38,566 nucleotides of DNA, from positions 1 to 38,566 of IMG/VR virus record IMGVR_UViG_3300032157_000032, one strand, 5' to 3'. Below, piece by piece: positions 1 to 8,941 of this stretch. This DNA is from a virus. The notes beneath the pieces were generated by a model, which saw nothing but the letters and a program-made list of their open reading frames with translations, was not told the origin of the DNA and made no database searches. Positions within the stretch are counted from its first letter, which is position 1. The number at the start of each line of letters is the position of its first letter. The position numbers were made by a program, and so were the translations under genes.

Positions 1-127
1 CCCGGAGGCCACCGCGAACGTAATGTAACTAACCCCGTCAATGGCCACCCCCGCGGACGTGTAGCCCAAGCCACCGCCCTCCGCGAAACTGCCATCCTGT
101 CCCAGGTTGCCGCCGTCGCCGCCTGTG
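1..127. repeat. Terminal direct repeat, left copy
   Basis: These 127 bases are identical to 38440-38566 at the other end. The reading frame of the tail tip gene runs through the join without a break and ends at a stop just inside the right end. The simplest reading is a circular assembly with an overlap equal to a common maximum assembler k-mer (127), not a true phage terminal repeat. Confidence 0.95.
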
Positions 128-2274
128 TGGCCGAGGTCTGCGCCCCCGTCCCCACCCAAGGCCGTGCCGCCCGTCTCCCCACCTTGCAGGCCACCCGGGG
201 CGCCGATGCGGTCCCCTGAGGTGTCGTATCCATTGAACCCGGCACCGCCACCGCCTCCCAGGGTGTAGAAGGTACCGGAGGGGATGTCTGTCCCCACTGC
301 GTCCTCACCACCGCCGCCACCACCGCCGATGTCCCCGTAGAGGTAGACCGTGATGGGGTAACGGGTGTACAGGGCGCCGCTGCCATCCTGCCCGGTGCTG
401 GGCCCTGGGTACCCGGCGCCATAACCACCCCGCCCTAATATGTTGGCGTCCGCACTCTCCGCGGTACCCACGTACAGCTCCAAGGTCACAGCGGTGTCAT
501 CCCAGTCCCCCACGACCAGGGAGAATTGGCCATCCACCTGCCCGCCGATCCATGCACCGGGGGACAGGTAGAAGCGAACGGTGCCCCCGTACGGGACGGA
601 GCTGTACAGGGAATCGTACAGCGTCCGCAAATTGAGGTTGAAACGGTCCACGTCTATGAACACGTCACGATCGCTGCCCGGGGTGAACCCGTCAGAGAAG
701 CGAATCTCCTGGGCCGTGTAGTGGGCCATGGCCTCCCGGCGCTCCCGCTCCGTGATAATCACAGGGACCGCCTCTAGGGACCCCTCCGTGTCCTGGAACA
801 GGAAATGCCGCAGGGATACCGCGTCCCCCAGCTCGGGGATGCTGCCCCGTGCCGCCCACAGCGCGAAGGTAATCTCCCGCGGTGGGTCCCGAAACCGGGA
901 TAGCTTCATTTCGTTGTGCCGCGCGGCTGCGGCCCGGTTGTCAATGGTGATCCAGCGGGAGAATACCTTCCCGTAGGCCGGCAGGTCGTTGTAATCGAGG
1001 TTCGCGTCCGCGTCCACCTCAAGCACCTGCCCCGCGAAGTTGGGCTCCTTGTCGGTGCGGTTGGTCACGTCCCGGATACCGTAATAGGTCAGGGACTCCG
1101 ACAGGCGTAACTGCGGCTGCTCCTTGGCCTGGACACTCTCCGCGATAACCACGTCCTCCGTCAGGAGGGTGGCCTCCGCGTCTACGGGGCGGAGGCTGCG
1201 GAACTGCACCACCTGTGCCGCCGGGTCCCACCACAGAGTAACGCCCGCCTGCTCGATCAGCTCGTTTATGAGTTTGTTTACCTCGGTGGGCGCCGCTATC
1301 ACGTTGGTGTACAGGTGGCCGATGTAGCTATCCGCCTCCGCCTGCCACGCGGGCAGGTTGCACCATGCCGCGTCTATCCCCGGGGTGTAGTCCACTAGCA
1401 GCTCGTACACAATATCCGCCACGCTTTGGCTGTCGAACACCTTAACGGCCTGGGCCGTGGCCTCCTCGTCGTGCTCTTGGAGCGTGCTCCCGAACAGGGC
1501 ACGGCCTGTCAGGGTGAGGGTGTCAGCCACGCGGGTATATGACACTACCTCCTTGTTAGAGAGGCATACCCACCCGGCACCCTCGGTGGTCTCCGTGTCC
1601 GCATACTCTGAGTCCCCGATGCCGGTGGGCAGAAGGTCCACAGTGATGCCCACCCCGGTACCGATGGCGGAGGACAACCGCCCCGTACTCGGGAGGGGAC
1701 ACTGGGCCTTTTTGGCGTCGCAAAAGTAGAGAGCGTCCTTTGCCTGAATCGTGATCCCGTGGCCGTCCATAGTGGCCGACGTGATGAAGTAGTGCTCCGT
1801 GTACATGTCGGCAAGGTCCTGCCCCACCGTGCCGCGCAGGACGCGCAAGGGATAACCGTCCATGCTCGGGATACGCGCCCGTAACTTGCCCCAGAAGGTG
1901 CCGCGGGTGAAGGGATCGAAGCCCCTATCCCCCAGGTATTTGTCTATCCAAGAGTCCCCGCTGGGGTGGTCCATACACGAGACCGTCACGCTCCCGCGGA
2001 CGCCCATACTCCGCCCCGGGTCGAGCTTTGGTGACGATGGGGTAACGCTGGTGATGTTGGCCAGGGCGTCATAGGGCAAGTTTGGCGTGGGCTGGCACAG
2101 GCGTAGAGTCAACGTCCCCGCCGTGAAGTTGGCGCGGTCCTGGCATGTGCGGATCACGTTATAGCACTTGACATCCCCGGTCACCCCGATGGCGGCCGTA
2201 CAGGGGGAGGTCCCGTAGGTCAGGGAACACCGGGGTATGTCAATCTCCACCAGGGTTATGGCCTCGTCGGTCAT
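1..2274 (-). CDS. Tail tip / receptor-interacting tail protein (5' part, crosses the circle junction)
   Basis: The frame starts at ATG 2274, in an ATGA overlap with the preceding tail gene, and is open to base 1. Through the circular join it continues for eight more residues to a stop at 38413-38415, giving 766 aa. The N-terminus has paired Cys residues and a CYNV..TCQDRANF segment of a kind often seen in siphophage tail-tip proteins. The middle is beta-rich. Roughly the last 130 residues are very rich in glycine (runs such as GGGGGGGED and FYTLGGGGGAG), as in the glycine-rich tips of tail adhesins and fibres. Position after tape measure and distal tail genes supports a tail-tip or central fibre role. 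The exact function is inferred. Confidence 0.75.
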   Translation of the reverse strand, partial: MTDEAITLVEIDIPRCSLTYGTSPCTAAIGVTGDVKCYNVIRTCQDRANFTAGTLTLRLCQPTPNLPYDALANITSVTPSSPKLDPGRSMGVRGSVTVSCMDHPSGDSWIDKYLGDRGFDPFTRGTFWGKLRARIPSMDGYPLRVLRGTVGQDLADMYTEHYFITSATMDGHGITIQAKDALYFCDAKKAQCPLPSTGRLSSAIGTGVGITVDLLPTGIGDSEYADTETTEGAGWVCLSNKEVVSYTRVADTLTLTGRALFGSTLQEHDEEATAQAVKVFDSQSVADIVYELLVDYTPGIDAAWCNLPAWQAEADSYIGHLYTNVIAAPTEVNKLINELIEQAGVTLWWDPAAQVVQFRSLRPVDAEATLLTEDVVIAESVQAKEQPQLRLSESLTYYGIRDVTNRTDKEPNFAGQVLEVDADANLDYNDLPAYGKVFSRWITIDNRAAAARHNEMKLSRFRDPPREITFALWAARGSIPELGDAVSLRHFLFQDTEGSLEAVPVIITERERREAMAHYTAQEIRFSDGFTPGSDRDVFIDVDRFNLNLRTLYDSLYSSVPYGGTVRFYLSPGAWIGGQVDGQFSLVVGDWDDTAVTLELYVGTAESADANILGRGGYGAGYPGPSTGQDGSGALYTRYPITVYLYGDIGGGGGGGEDAVGTDIPSGTFYTLGGGGGAGFNGYDTSGDRIGAPGGLQGGETGGTALGGDGGADLGHTGGDGGNLGQDGSFAEGGGLGYTSAGVAIDGVSYITFAVASG

Positions 2275-3122
2275 ACCACGCCCTGGAATGAGAAGGCCGC
2301 GTCCATGAGGGCCACGCCCGTGCCTTGGTTAGTGAGGGTGGGCGCGGAGCCTGGGGGAATCCACCCGAATCCTACCTCCAGCGGGTAGGAGGTCGGCCGC
2401 CACGCGAAGAAAAACGGGATGCGCCGGGCCGTGGTGCCCATGCCCACCGCCTCCTTGAGAAACGGGGCCATGTGGCTGCGGGCCCAGGCCGCTGTGAGAT
2501 TCTTTTGGGTCACCTGGGTGGTGGGGTTGGCCCGCCGCGCGACAGCCCCCAGGAATTGCCCGGACTCCGATATGCCCACGCTGGAGGTGTTTTCGTAGCT
2601 GTAGCGGATCGGCGTATGCCCGCCGTAGATGTTCCGCTGCAACACCATGACAAGTCCCAGGTACAGGACGGCCATTTCCGGAGCCTCACTGCCCGGGGTG
2701 ATGGCGAGGCGCCAGTAGCGGTGAGCCTCCCTGTCGAAACGCTGCATCAGTGGCGAGTCATCCGTGGGCGCGATGGCGTCCGCGTGCTCGTCCCAAGTGG
2801 CTCCGTCGCTGGACACCTCCACCTGGATGGTGGCTCCGGTGCTGCCCAGGTTGTGCCGGGCGATGCCGATGTAATCACACTGGAGGGCCGCGCCCAAGTC
2901 CACGGTGATGTACTGCGGGTCCGTGCTCGTGCCCTTCCACATTTCCGACGTGGTCTCATTGGATAGGTTGGTAACTGGGAAGCCCACCTCCTCCTCGTCG
3001 GCCGTGATGTTGTCGAAGGTGATGCGGGTCCGGTAGCCAATGAGGGGCCCGTCCTCGCGGAAGTCCCCGGATGAGCCACTGATAAGGACACCGGAGGAGA
3101 TATAAATACTCACGATGCCCAC
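2271..3122 (-). CDS. Tail protein with discoidin (F5/8 type C)-like domain
   Basis: 283 aa, starting 13 bases inside the end of the tape measure gene and ending in an ATGA overlap with the tip gene. Residues about 35-155 show a discoidin-like pattern: an N-terminal segment ending NLSNETTSEMWKG, then QYITVDLG, CDYIGIARHNLG, a strand with VSSDGATW, and YWRLAI. Such jelly-roll domains bind carbohydrate or other strands and occur in phage distal tail and baseplate proteins. The place between tape measure and tip protein fits a distal tail or baseplate hub component. No catalytic motif is visible. The domain call is from pattern alone. Confidence 0.65.
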   Translation of the reverse strand: MGIVSIYISSGVLISGSSGDFREDGPLIGYRTRITFDNITADEEEVGFPVTNLSNETTSEMWKGTSTDPQYITVDLGAALQCDYIGIARHNLGSTGATIQVEVSSDGATWDEHADAIAPTDDSPLMQRFDREAHRYWRLAITPGSEAPEMAVLYLGLVMVLQRNIYGGHTPIRYSYENTSSVGISESGQFLGAVARRANPTTQVTQKNLTAAWARSHMAPFLKEAVGMGTTARRIPFFFAWRPTSYPLEVGFGWIPPGSAPTLTNQGTGVALMDAAFSFQGVV

Positions 3123-4798
3123 TCCACCCGGCCGCCGTCGCGGACGTGCTCTGAAACCCGTTCCACCAGTGTCTTGACCATGCGCGGGGTAAGGAGGGCG
3201 TCAGGGCCCGCGCCCTCAAGACGGAGTACCCCGCCAGTCGGTGAGCCCCCGCTCCCGCCACCACCACCACCGACTGGCGCCACCGGGGTGGCCGGGGTGG
3301 CCGCCTGACTCGGGGCAGTGCCGGAGCCGAACTTGGTCTTGCTGATTGCCGCAATTTGGGCGGCGCCGGCCACCGCTTGGGCCGCCGCCATGGCGAACGA
3401 CAGGGGCGGGGGGTATGCGGCCAGTGCCTTGGTGACGCCTTGGGCAGTGTTGACCACCGCACTGGCCATAGCCGCAGCCTTATTGATCTCGAACATAGCC
3501 CTGTTTTCCCGGGCCACCCCGGCGGTCATGGCGGTAAGGGACTCCGCCACATTGCCGGCCTTCTGGTCCCACGTTTGTGCGTGGTACAGGGCGGACTCAT
3601 CCAGAGTCGCCATTTCCATGTCCGTCGTGATGGCGGAGGCGTCGATATACGCCTGCACCATTTCATCTATGTGGGTCTGGGTGGCATCCAGCTCCGCGCG
3701 TCGGGCGGCGTCCAGCATGATGGCGCGTTGCTCTTGGTAAATCCGTTCCTTTTCCAGGGCCGCCGCGCGGGCCTCATCCACCACCACGATGTCCGCCAGC
3801 TCTTGCGCGGCCTGGGCGTGCTCGATAGGCCCCAAGGCCAGCAGGGCCTTTTTCGTCTCAATCTCCAGCTTGAGGGTGTCTATCTCTTTTTGCAGCGCTG
3901 CGGCTGCCCGCGGGTCCGTGGGCAGCGACAGTCCCATGCCGAAGTTGGTAGTGACTGCATTCTTTTGCTGGGTGGAAATGAGTTTCACCAGCTTGGCATT
4001 CATGGCCTCCAGCGAGTCCGCGGCCGGCTCGGCCTCACCACGGAGGGCGCCGATAAGGGTGGTAAGCCCTTGCAGGCCAGCTGTGATGGCCGGCGCCACC
4101 ATGGCCAGCAATTCGACCACTGCTGACTTGATACCCAAGGCCGCGGTACCCGCCGCGTCCCCCATATCGTCCACCGCCTTGATGGCATCGGCGGACACCG
4201 GCCCGCCCATGCGTTCAAAATTCGCGCTTATTTCCTCCTGCCCTTCCGCAAATGTCTGAATAAGGGGCAATGCCTCCTTACCAGACTTGCCGAACAGCTC
4301 CACGGCGTAGGCGGCCCGCTCGCCAGGGTCGGCCACTTGGGCAATGGCCTCCGCGATGGCGCTAAATTGCTGGTCCGGGGACAGGGACCGTAGCTCCTCC
4401 AGGTCCAGCCCCAGCTCCGCCACGGCCTGGGAAATTTCCTTATTACCCTTGGCCGCCTCCACCAGTTGGGTTTGCATCTTCCCCACCAGGGAGGTGATGC
4501 CGTCCACACTGCTGCCGGTCTGGTCCGCGGCATATCGCAGGAATTGCAGCTCCTCCGCTGCCATGCCCGTCTGGTCCGCGGCCTTCTGTACCGAGTCCGC
4601 AAACTCCAGGGCCTCCCCCACCAGCTTGGTGAATCCCAGGCCCAGCCCCAGGACGCCCGCGACGCCCAAGAGCTTGCCCTTCAGGTCCTCCATTACCTTG
4701 CCGGTGTCCAGGGTCTCCTTGCGAGCGTCGGCCAATCCGCGCTTAAGGTCGGAAACGTCCGCGCCTACGCGAAGGAGGATGTCATCTGTTCCGGCCAT
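3110..4798 (-). CDS. Tail tape measure protein
   Basis: 562 aa. The N-terminus (DDILLRVGADVSDLKRGL) is typical of tape measure proteins, followed by a hydrophobic glycine/leucine segment near residues 40-60. Long alpha-helical stretches and a block of alanine-rich hydrophobic helices around 430-480 follow, then a Pro/Thr/Gly-rich linker and a short C-terminal domain ending VEWAS. The protein sets tail length and probably helps DNA entry. At 562 aa it is short, which suggests a short siphovirus tail of roughly 80-90 nm by the usual 1.5 angstrom per residue rule (an inference). It follows the chaperone pair and overlaps the T frame by 17 bases, the classic order. Confidence 0.9.
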   Translation of the reverse strand: MAGTDDILLRVGADVSDLKRGLADARKETLDTGKVMEDLKGKLLGVAGVLGLGLGFTKLVGEALEFADSVQKAADQTGMAAEELQFLRYAADQTGSSVDGITSLVGKMQTQLVEAAKGNKEISQAVAELGLDLEELRSLSPDQQFSAIAEAIAQVADPGERAAYAVELFGKSGKEALPLIQTFAEGQEEISANFERMGGPVSADAIKAVDDMGDAAGTAALGIKSAVVELLAMVAPAITAGLQGLTTLIGALRGEAEPAADSLEAMNAKLVKLISTQQKNAVTTNFGMGLSLPTDPRAAAALQKEIDTLKLEIETKKALLALGPIEHAQAAQELADIVVVDEARAAALEKERIYQEQRAIMLDAARRAELDATQTHIDEMVQAYIDASAITTDMEMATLDESALYHAQTWDQKAGNVAESLTAMTAGVARENRAMFEINKAAAMASAVVNTAQGVTKALAAYPPPLSFAMAAAQAVAGAAQIAAISKTKFGSGTAPSQAATPATPVAPVGGGGGGSGGSPTGGVLRLEGAGPDALLTPRMVKTLVERVSEHVRDGGRVEWAS

Positions 4799-4991
4799 AC
4801 TTCACCTTATTGTCCTCGAACCATGCATCTAGCTCGTCCAACTCCGCCTTGGTCATGGCGCCGCTGGTTTTGCGTGCCTGCTCCAAGGAGTCCGCCTGTA
4901 GCCACCAAAACTCCTCTAGAGTCATGCCCCAGAATTCAGACGGCGGGATTTTCCAATGCGCCACCGTCAGTCTGTAGGCGTCACGCACCAC
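4782..4991 (-). CDS. Tail assembly chaperone T frame (expressed as G-T frameshift fusion)
   Basis: A 69-aa open segment from a GTG at 4991, lying in the -1 frame relative to the upstream chaperone gene. The -1 frame is open without a stop from the slippery site at 5039-5045 to the stop at 4782, so a frameshift would give a fusion of about 189 aa. The sequence YRLTVAHWKIPPSEFWGMTLEEFWWL matches the pattern of the second half of tail chaperones that read the tape measure. There is no convincing independent ribosome binding site, in keeping with expression only as a fusion. It ends 17 bases inside the tape measure gene. Confidence 0.75.
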   Translation of the reverse strand: MVRDAYRLTVAHWKIPPSEFWGMTLEEFWWLQADSLEQARKTSGAMTKAELDELDAWFEDNKVKYGRNR

Positions 4992-5011
4992 CGCCCACAG
5001 GTCCGGCGGGG

Positions 5012-5350
5012 CTACGTCGCCGTGGTCTGGGGCTCCTCTTTTGGGGGCTCCGGGGTCTCCTCAGGACCAAACATGAGCACCAGGGCGGTGTGGGTGCGGG
5101 TGGCCTCGTTACGGAGGTCTGCCATACGCGCGGACGCCACCACTTGGTCCTCCGTCACGGCCCGGCCGCACACCTTTGCCACGGTGACCAGGGTCACCAC
5201 AGACGCCACCTCATCCACCAAGGCGTTGGGGCGAATGACCGCGGAGGGTAGGATGCCGGCATCCCGGAATGCCTTGAGGGTCCCGAAGGTGAGGGGGAGG
5301 TTAAGCACCTCCCCCAGCACCGTGACCGCGTGCACCGTCTGGCGGGCCAT
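5012..5350 (-). CDS. Tail assembly chaperone G
   Basis: 112 aa between the tail tube and tape measure genes, the position of lambda gpG-type chaperones. The start ATG shares one base with the tube gene stop (TAATG). The protein is a small helical domain (VLGEVLNLPLTFGTLKAFRDAG) with a Pro/Glu-rich tail. Near the end, codons CCC CCA AAA form a -1 slippery heptamer, so part of translation should pass into the T frame. The role, inferred from family and position, is to coat the tape measure protein and recruit tube subunits. Confidence 0.75.
   Translation of the reverse strand: MARQTVHAVTVLGEVLNLPLTFGTLKAFRDAGILPSAVIRPNALVDEVASVVTLVTVAKVCGRAVTEDQVVASARMADLRNEATRTHTALVLMFGPEETPEPPKEEPQTTAT
5039..5045 (-). 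other. -1 ribosomal frameshift slippery heptamer C CCA AAA
   Basis: On the minus strand the heptamer CCCAAAA falls exactly in the zero frame as C CCA AAA (X XXY YYZ) at codons 103-104 of the G chaperone. A slip of -1 re-pairs CCC and AAA and moves into the open T frame. The zero-frame TAG stop is 25 bases further on. Confidence 0.75.
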
Positions 5351-5754
5351 TAGGCCGGGGCCCCGATGGTGAAGGCACCGGAGGAGCCAAAGGAGTAATC
5401 GAAGGACGTTGCGTCCTCCAGCTCCCCGGCCACCTCGGCCGCCGTGAACTTGAATGACCCCTCAATTTCCACCACGCCCGGTACCACGAAGCGCATGGAT
5501 AGGGTTTCCTCATTCTCCGAACGGGCCAGGAGGGTGATGTCCTTCAGGAGGCCGGACAGTTTGAGGTCACAGGACCGGAGACTGTCCACGTCATCCAGGT
5601 AGGCGCGGAATCCATTGTCGTCATCCGTGGTGCTGTCAATTGGCTCCTTGTTGATTGAGATTGACTTGGACTTGAGAGCACCCACGGCCACCTCCTCCGT
5701 GGAGGACGGCGGGGTGTAGTACACGAGGACCTTTCGGCCGGAAACGGCAGGCAT
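5350..5754 (-). CDS. Major tail tube protein
   Basis: 134 aa, beta-rich, starting MPAVSGRKVLVYYTPPSS. It sits just after the tail terminator gene and just before the chaperones, which is where tube proteins lie. Segments such as KSISINKEPIDSTTDDDNGFRAYLDDVDSLRSC and RFVVPGVVEIEGSFKFTAAEVAGE are typical of TP901-1/lambda gpV-like tube proteins (first strands, a central loop, then insertion strands). The small size suits a tube subunit without an extra C-terminal Ig domain. No other tube candidate exists in the window. Confidence 0.8.
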   Translation of the reverse strand: MPAVSGRKVLVYYTPPSSTEEVAVGALKSKSISINKEPIDSTTDDDNGFRAYLDDVDSLRSCDLKLSGLLKDITLLARSENEETLSMRFVVPGVVEIEGSFKFTAAEVAGELEDATSFDYSFGSSGAFTIGAPA

Positions 5755-5772
5755 TTTGGTTACTCCAGTTGG

Positions 5773-6174
5773 TTACGCGGTAGTCGGGGCAATGTCATCT
5801 AACAAGACGGTCACCCGCACCATTGCCCGGGTGGTGCGACCGTCGTCCAAAATGTCGGTGGAGGGCTGACTGGTCCACAGGTCCACGAGGGTGGCGGCCC
5901 CCTCCAGGTCCAGCCCCTCACCATGACCAAGAGTGCTGCGGATCGCGTCCGCCAAGACCAGGGCCTCACGGGTGCCTAGGTAGCCGCTTATCACGGTCAC
6001 CTCAATGGCCACCCGGCCTCCGTCGCTGTCCGACGTGTCCCACTGGTCCCCGCTGGCCTCGGCCACCAGCACATAGGGCATGGTGGCGTCTTGGGGGACT
6101 TGACTGTACACCTGGGCAGGGGCCAAGGCCGATGCCAAGGCGTTCACTATGGCTGCGTGTAGGGTAGCGTTCAT
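5773..6174 (-). CDS. Tail terminator protein (DUF3168-like)
   Basis: 133 aa. Pattern NATLHAAIVNALASAL..VYSQVPQDATMPYVLV.EASGDQWDTSDSDG with later TLVDLWTSQ and a C-terminal strand is that of DUF3168 tail completion proteins. These form a ring that ends tail polymerisation and joins it to the head. The ATG overlaps the gp10-like stop as ATGA, and the tube gene follows after 18 bases. Assignment is from family pattern and position. Confidence 0.8.
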   Translation of the reverse strand: MNATLHAAIVNALASALAPAQVYSQVPQDATMPYVLVAEASGDQWDTSDSDGGRVAIEVTVISGYLGTREALVLADAIRSTLGHGEGLDLEGAATLVDLWTSQPSTDILDDGRTTRAMVRVTVLLDDIAPTTA

Positions 6175-6632
6175 TTGCTGCGCGCCTTACGAATCTCGGC
6201 AATCAGCCGCGCGCGGAGGGCTGCCTCCAGCCGCTTGACCACGCTCCTGTCGAAGTCCCCCCGCGCCTGCTGGAGGATGGGCTCTTGGTAGTTGGCCGCC
6301 GGCATGGTGCCGCGGCTCGCGCCCTTTTTCGTGCGGCGTGCCTTGGTGCCCTTCTCCACGATATGGGAGTGATACCCCCGGCCGCTGGTGGACCCGTCGC
6401 GGGAGATATACACCTTGGCCCCGCCCCCCGCCATTGACTTGGCCTTGGTGGCCCGCTTGAGGTTCCCGGTAGCCCCGCGGGGCGTGGCGCTCCGCAGCTT
6501 GTCACGGGTCTCCGCGGCGAATCGGTAGAAGGCGGTACGTGCCGCGGCCTTCGCGTACTTGATATGTGGGGCCGGTTCCAGGGCCCTTATCATGCCGTCA
6601 ATACCCGCGTGCCTGAGGCTTAGTTTTATCAC
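6171..6632 (-). CDS. HK97 gp10-like head-tail joining / tail completion protein
   Basis: 153 aa from GTG 6632, chosen because it makes a GTGA overlap with the preceding gene; longer in-frame extension is antisense-like low-complexity sequence. The core RSATPRGATGNLKRATKAK carries the conserved G-x-TGxLkxs motif of the HK97 gp10 family, and the C-terminus is helical and basic. The protein belongs to the connector set between head closure and tail terminator. Confidence 0.8.
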   Translation of the reverse strand: MIKLSLRHAGIDGMIRALEPAPHIKYAKAAARTAFYRFAAETRDKLRSATPRGATGNLKRATKAKSMAGGGAKVYISRDGSTSGRGYHSHIVEKGTKARRTKKGASRGTMPAANYQEPILQQARGDFDRSVVKRLEAALRARLIAEIRKARSK

Positions 6633-6976
6633 AGCACTTCCCCCGCCACCGCCTCCAGCTCTTGGAACACGGACTGGGCTGTAACCGGGGACACCCGGCG
6701 GATGTTGTACGTCACCCCGTTGTGTACCAGTGTGTCCGTGGTCTGGATGCCCAGGGCCGCGTAGACCACAAATAGCACCTCGGACACGGACGCCAGCCCG
6801 TCTCCCACAAGCCGCTCCGCTCCGCGCAGGGGGCGGACCTTGGCATAGTGGAACAGGGACACATTGGCCGGGTTGCGGACGTCCGTCTCCGTGAATCCGC
6901 CCGCCCCGTCTGTCACCCGCGTGGGGCGGGTGAAATAGAAGGGCTCGCACAGATCGTTGGCGTTGTAGTGCTCCAT
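6629..6976 (-). CDS. Head closure / head-tail adaptor protein
   Basis: 115 aa from ATG 6976, which shares a base with the previous gene stop (TAATG). A beta-rich small protein (FYFTRPTRVTDGAGGFTETD ... DTLVHNGVTYNIRRVSPV) with the strand pattern of SPP1 gp16-like head-tail adaptors. Its position between a gp6-like connector and a gp10-like protein supports this. Confidence 0.7.
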   Translation of the reverse strand: MEHYNANDLCEPFYFTRPTRVTDGAGGFTETDVRNPANVSLFHYAKVRPLRGAERLVGDGLASVSEVLFVVYAALGIQTTDTLVHNGVTYNIRRVSPVTAQSVFQELEAVAGEVL

Positions 6977-7290
6977 TAGTCGGTGCTCCCTGCATCCACA
7001 CCTGGAGCCTGGAACTTCAGTAGGGTGTACATGACGTGAGGATTGCCGCGCACCGTCACGTTGTCCCCGTGGAAACGCCGGTCCACCACGTACAGGACGG
7101 CCTGTACCAGGGCGGCCCGGGTAATCTCCTCCTCCCCGAAAGCCGCGTAAAAGTCCTCCATGGAGCCCAGGGAGCAATAAGCCAGTATCTCTCCCTCCGC
7201 AATGTTGGCGAGGTAGGTAAGGCGGGCGTCCTGTGCACTGTGCGTGATGTTCAGGACGGACTTGAGCAATTCGAGTGATACGATTTGCAC
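6976..7290 (-). CDS. Head-tail connector, HK97 gp6-like
   Basis: 104 aa, nearly all helical: VSLELLKSVLNITHSAQDARL is the characteristic start of gp6/gp15-type adaptor proteins that sit under the portal. It follows the portal gene directly. The C-terminus is a short strand region (NPHVMYTLLKFQ). Confidence 0.8.
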   Translation of the reverse strand: MQIVSLELLKSVLNITHSAQDARLTYLANIAEGEILAYCSLGSMEDFYAAFGEEEITRAALVQAVLYVVDRRFHGDNVTVRGNPHVMYTLLKFQAPGVDAGSTD

Positions 7291-7294
7291 GACC

Positions 7295-8911
7295 TTACTC
7301 CTCCACGTCCATTGCTTGGGCCGTGCGGCGGGAGCCGCGGATTACCAGCTCCCAGTACATGGCGCCGGCCTCGGTGCCCGGCTCCGCGCCAATCTCCTCC
7401 CCTGGGTCATAGGCCCGGTGGGTGTCGGGGGTGCCACCCAAGACAGCCCCGGGACGCCACACCCGGGCCCACAAGGCACGCTTGTGACGGACCAAGACGC
7501 CGTGGTGTGGGTAGGCATCCTCCGCCCGCCACTGGCCGCCGTAGGGCGCCACGCGGTCTTGGGGCGAGTCATCGTCGCCGTCCTCCGGGTCCTCCTTGGG
7601 CGCCGGGTCGGTGCTGGCGCCTGGGGCTGGCTGCCCGCCTGCCGGCGGGGGCCCGGCAGCGTCGCGCTTCTGTAGCGCGGACAGGGACCAGTTTTGTTGC
7701 TGCATGTACACATCATCCCCTCCCGTGACGGCAGGAAGGGACCACTTGCGCCGCAGCTCGTTGGGCGCGGCCACGCCCTTGATAAGGATGGCGTCCACCT
7801 CAGCCCGCGTCTTGCTGTCCAGGCGCAGGAGGTTGGCCTCGTCGAATTCTATGGCCGTGTCGGTGGGCAGGCCCAAGCCGTGGTCCAGGAGCTCCTCGAT
7901 GTCCTCGACAATCCACTGGAGGGTGTCCTGATAGTAGGCAATCTGGCGGGCCTCAATGTCCCCGGCCGGTGCCGGCTCCAATCCCACCTTCCACGGGGGC
8001 ACGTCAAACGCGGCGCACACGTCCACCGCGGCCAACTCGGCAATCTCCGCGGCTTGGTTGTCCACGTACTTGGCCATGAGCTGATCCACCTTTATGGATG
8101 CATCCACCACGGCGGCCCGGTGCTTGGGCATGTTGCGCCACGTGTCCGCGATGGTACGGCGCTGCTCGGAGGGGGTGCCCTCCGGGACGGTAATCACGAG
8201 TGGGGGAACCGCCCCGTTTTCCGTGAGGGATGCGGAGTTAGACACCACGCCCTCCCGCGCCCGGCTGGCCGTGATGGCCCGCGACAAGGGCGGGCAGCCC
8301 AAGAGGGGGTGCCCCAGCGGCATATAGGGGTGGTGGATCATGTCCGCCGCGGTAATGTAGAAGGTGTCCTCCGTGATCTTAGCCAAGGGCTCCTTGGATA
8401 CTTGGTACCAGACTTCCCCGGTGTCCGGGGTAATCATCGGGGTAACCCGGGACGGGTCCAGGACAATCAGCTCCTCCACCGTGCCGTTACGCCCGTAGAG
8501 CTTGACCACGTAGGCGTTACCGGCCAGGAGGAGGGAGTACACCCAGGACTTGATAAACAGGCCCCAGGTCTGGAAACGGTTGGGCCGGCGGATAAGGCGG
8601 CTCCACAGTTGGTGCTCCCCCTCCTGCCATATGCCCGAGACCAGACGCTTGACACATGCGCCCATCTTGCCGATGTCCCCCGCCACCCGGCGGATGCAGG
8701 CATAGACAATCGCGGTATTGGTGCCCTCTGCCACGTCACCCGTGGCGGTCTGGGCGTCGTGTTGCTGCCATGCCCCAGGGCGCCAGTCGAAAATGGTCCG
8801 CCACGTGCCGCCGTAGTCCCCCACCATTTCGATGGTCGGCGGGACACGCTTCAGCCGCGGGAGGGCCGCCTGTCGCTGGGTGAATGGGACGTGAAAGCCT
8901 AGGATTTTCAT
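7295..8911 (-). CDS. Portal protein (HK97 family)
   Basis: 538 aa. Typical portal sequence: NTAIVYACIRRVAGDIGKM near the N-terminus, the wing and clip region with YGRNGTVEELIVLDPSRVTPM, and MIHHPYMPLGHPLLGCPPLSRA. The stem and crown region follows, with VPPWKVGLEPA..GDIEARQIAYYQDTLQWIVEDIE. The C-terminus is acidic and Pro-rich (ASTDPAPKEDPEDGDDDSP), then a short domain that may be extra. Portals form the dodecameric DNA gate. The gene lies downstream of the capsid gene, not between terminase and protease as in HK97 and most relatives; a strong hairpin separates the two. Confidence 0.9.
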   Translation of the reverse strand: MKILGFHVPFTQRQAALPRLKRVPPTIEMVGDYGGTWRTIFDWRPGAWQQHDAQTATGDVAEGTNTAIVYACIRRVAGDIGKMGACVKRLVSGIWQEGEHQLWSRLIRRPNRFQTWGLFIKSWVYSLLLAGNAYVVKLYGRNGTVEELIVLDPSRVTPMITPDTGEVWYQVSKEPLAKITEDTFYITAADMIHHPYMPLGHPLLGCPPLSRAITASRAREGVVSNSASLTENGAVPPLVITVPEGTPSEQRRTIADTWRNMPKHRAAVVDASIKVDQLMAKYVDNQAAEIAELAAVDVCAAFDVPPWKVGLEPAPAGDIEARQIAYYQDTLQWIVEDIEELLDHGLGLPTDTAIEFDEANLLRLDSKTRAEVDAILIKGVAAPNELRRKWSLPAVTGGDDVYMQQQNWSLSALQKRDAAGPPPAGGQPAPGASTDPAPKEDPEDGDDDSPQDRVAPYGGQWRAEDAYPHHGVLVRHKRALWARVWRPGAVLGGTPDTHRAYDPGEEIGAEPGTEAGAMYWELVIRGSRRTAQAMDVEE

Positions 8912-8941
8912 TGAGTGCCCTGTTTACCTGCCCTGGAGAAT

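Noticed and set aside
1-127. True phage direct terminal repeats
   Set aside because: Length equals a common assembler k-mer and the junction lies inside an intact coding frame, which points to a circular assembly.
7694-8902. 402-aa plus-strand open frame opposite the portal gene
   Set aside because: It is the antisense shadow of a clear portal gene in GC-rich DNA; the product is His/Gly/Arg-rich with no motif and no ribosome site.
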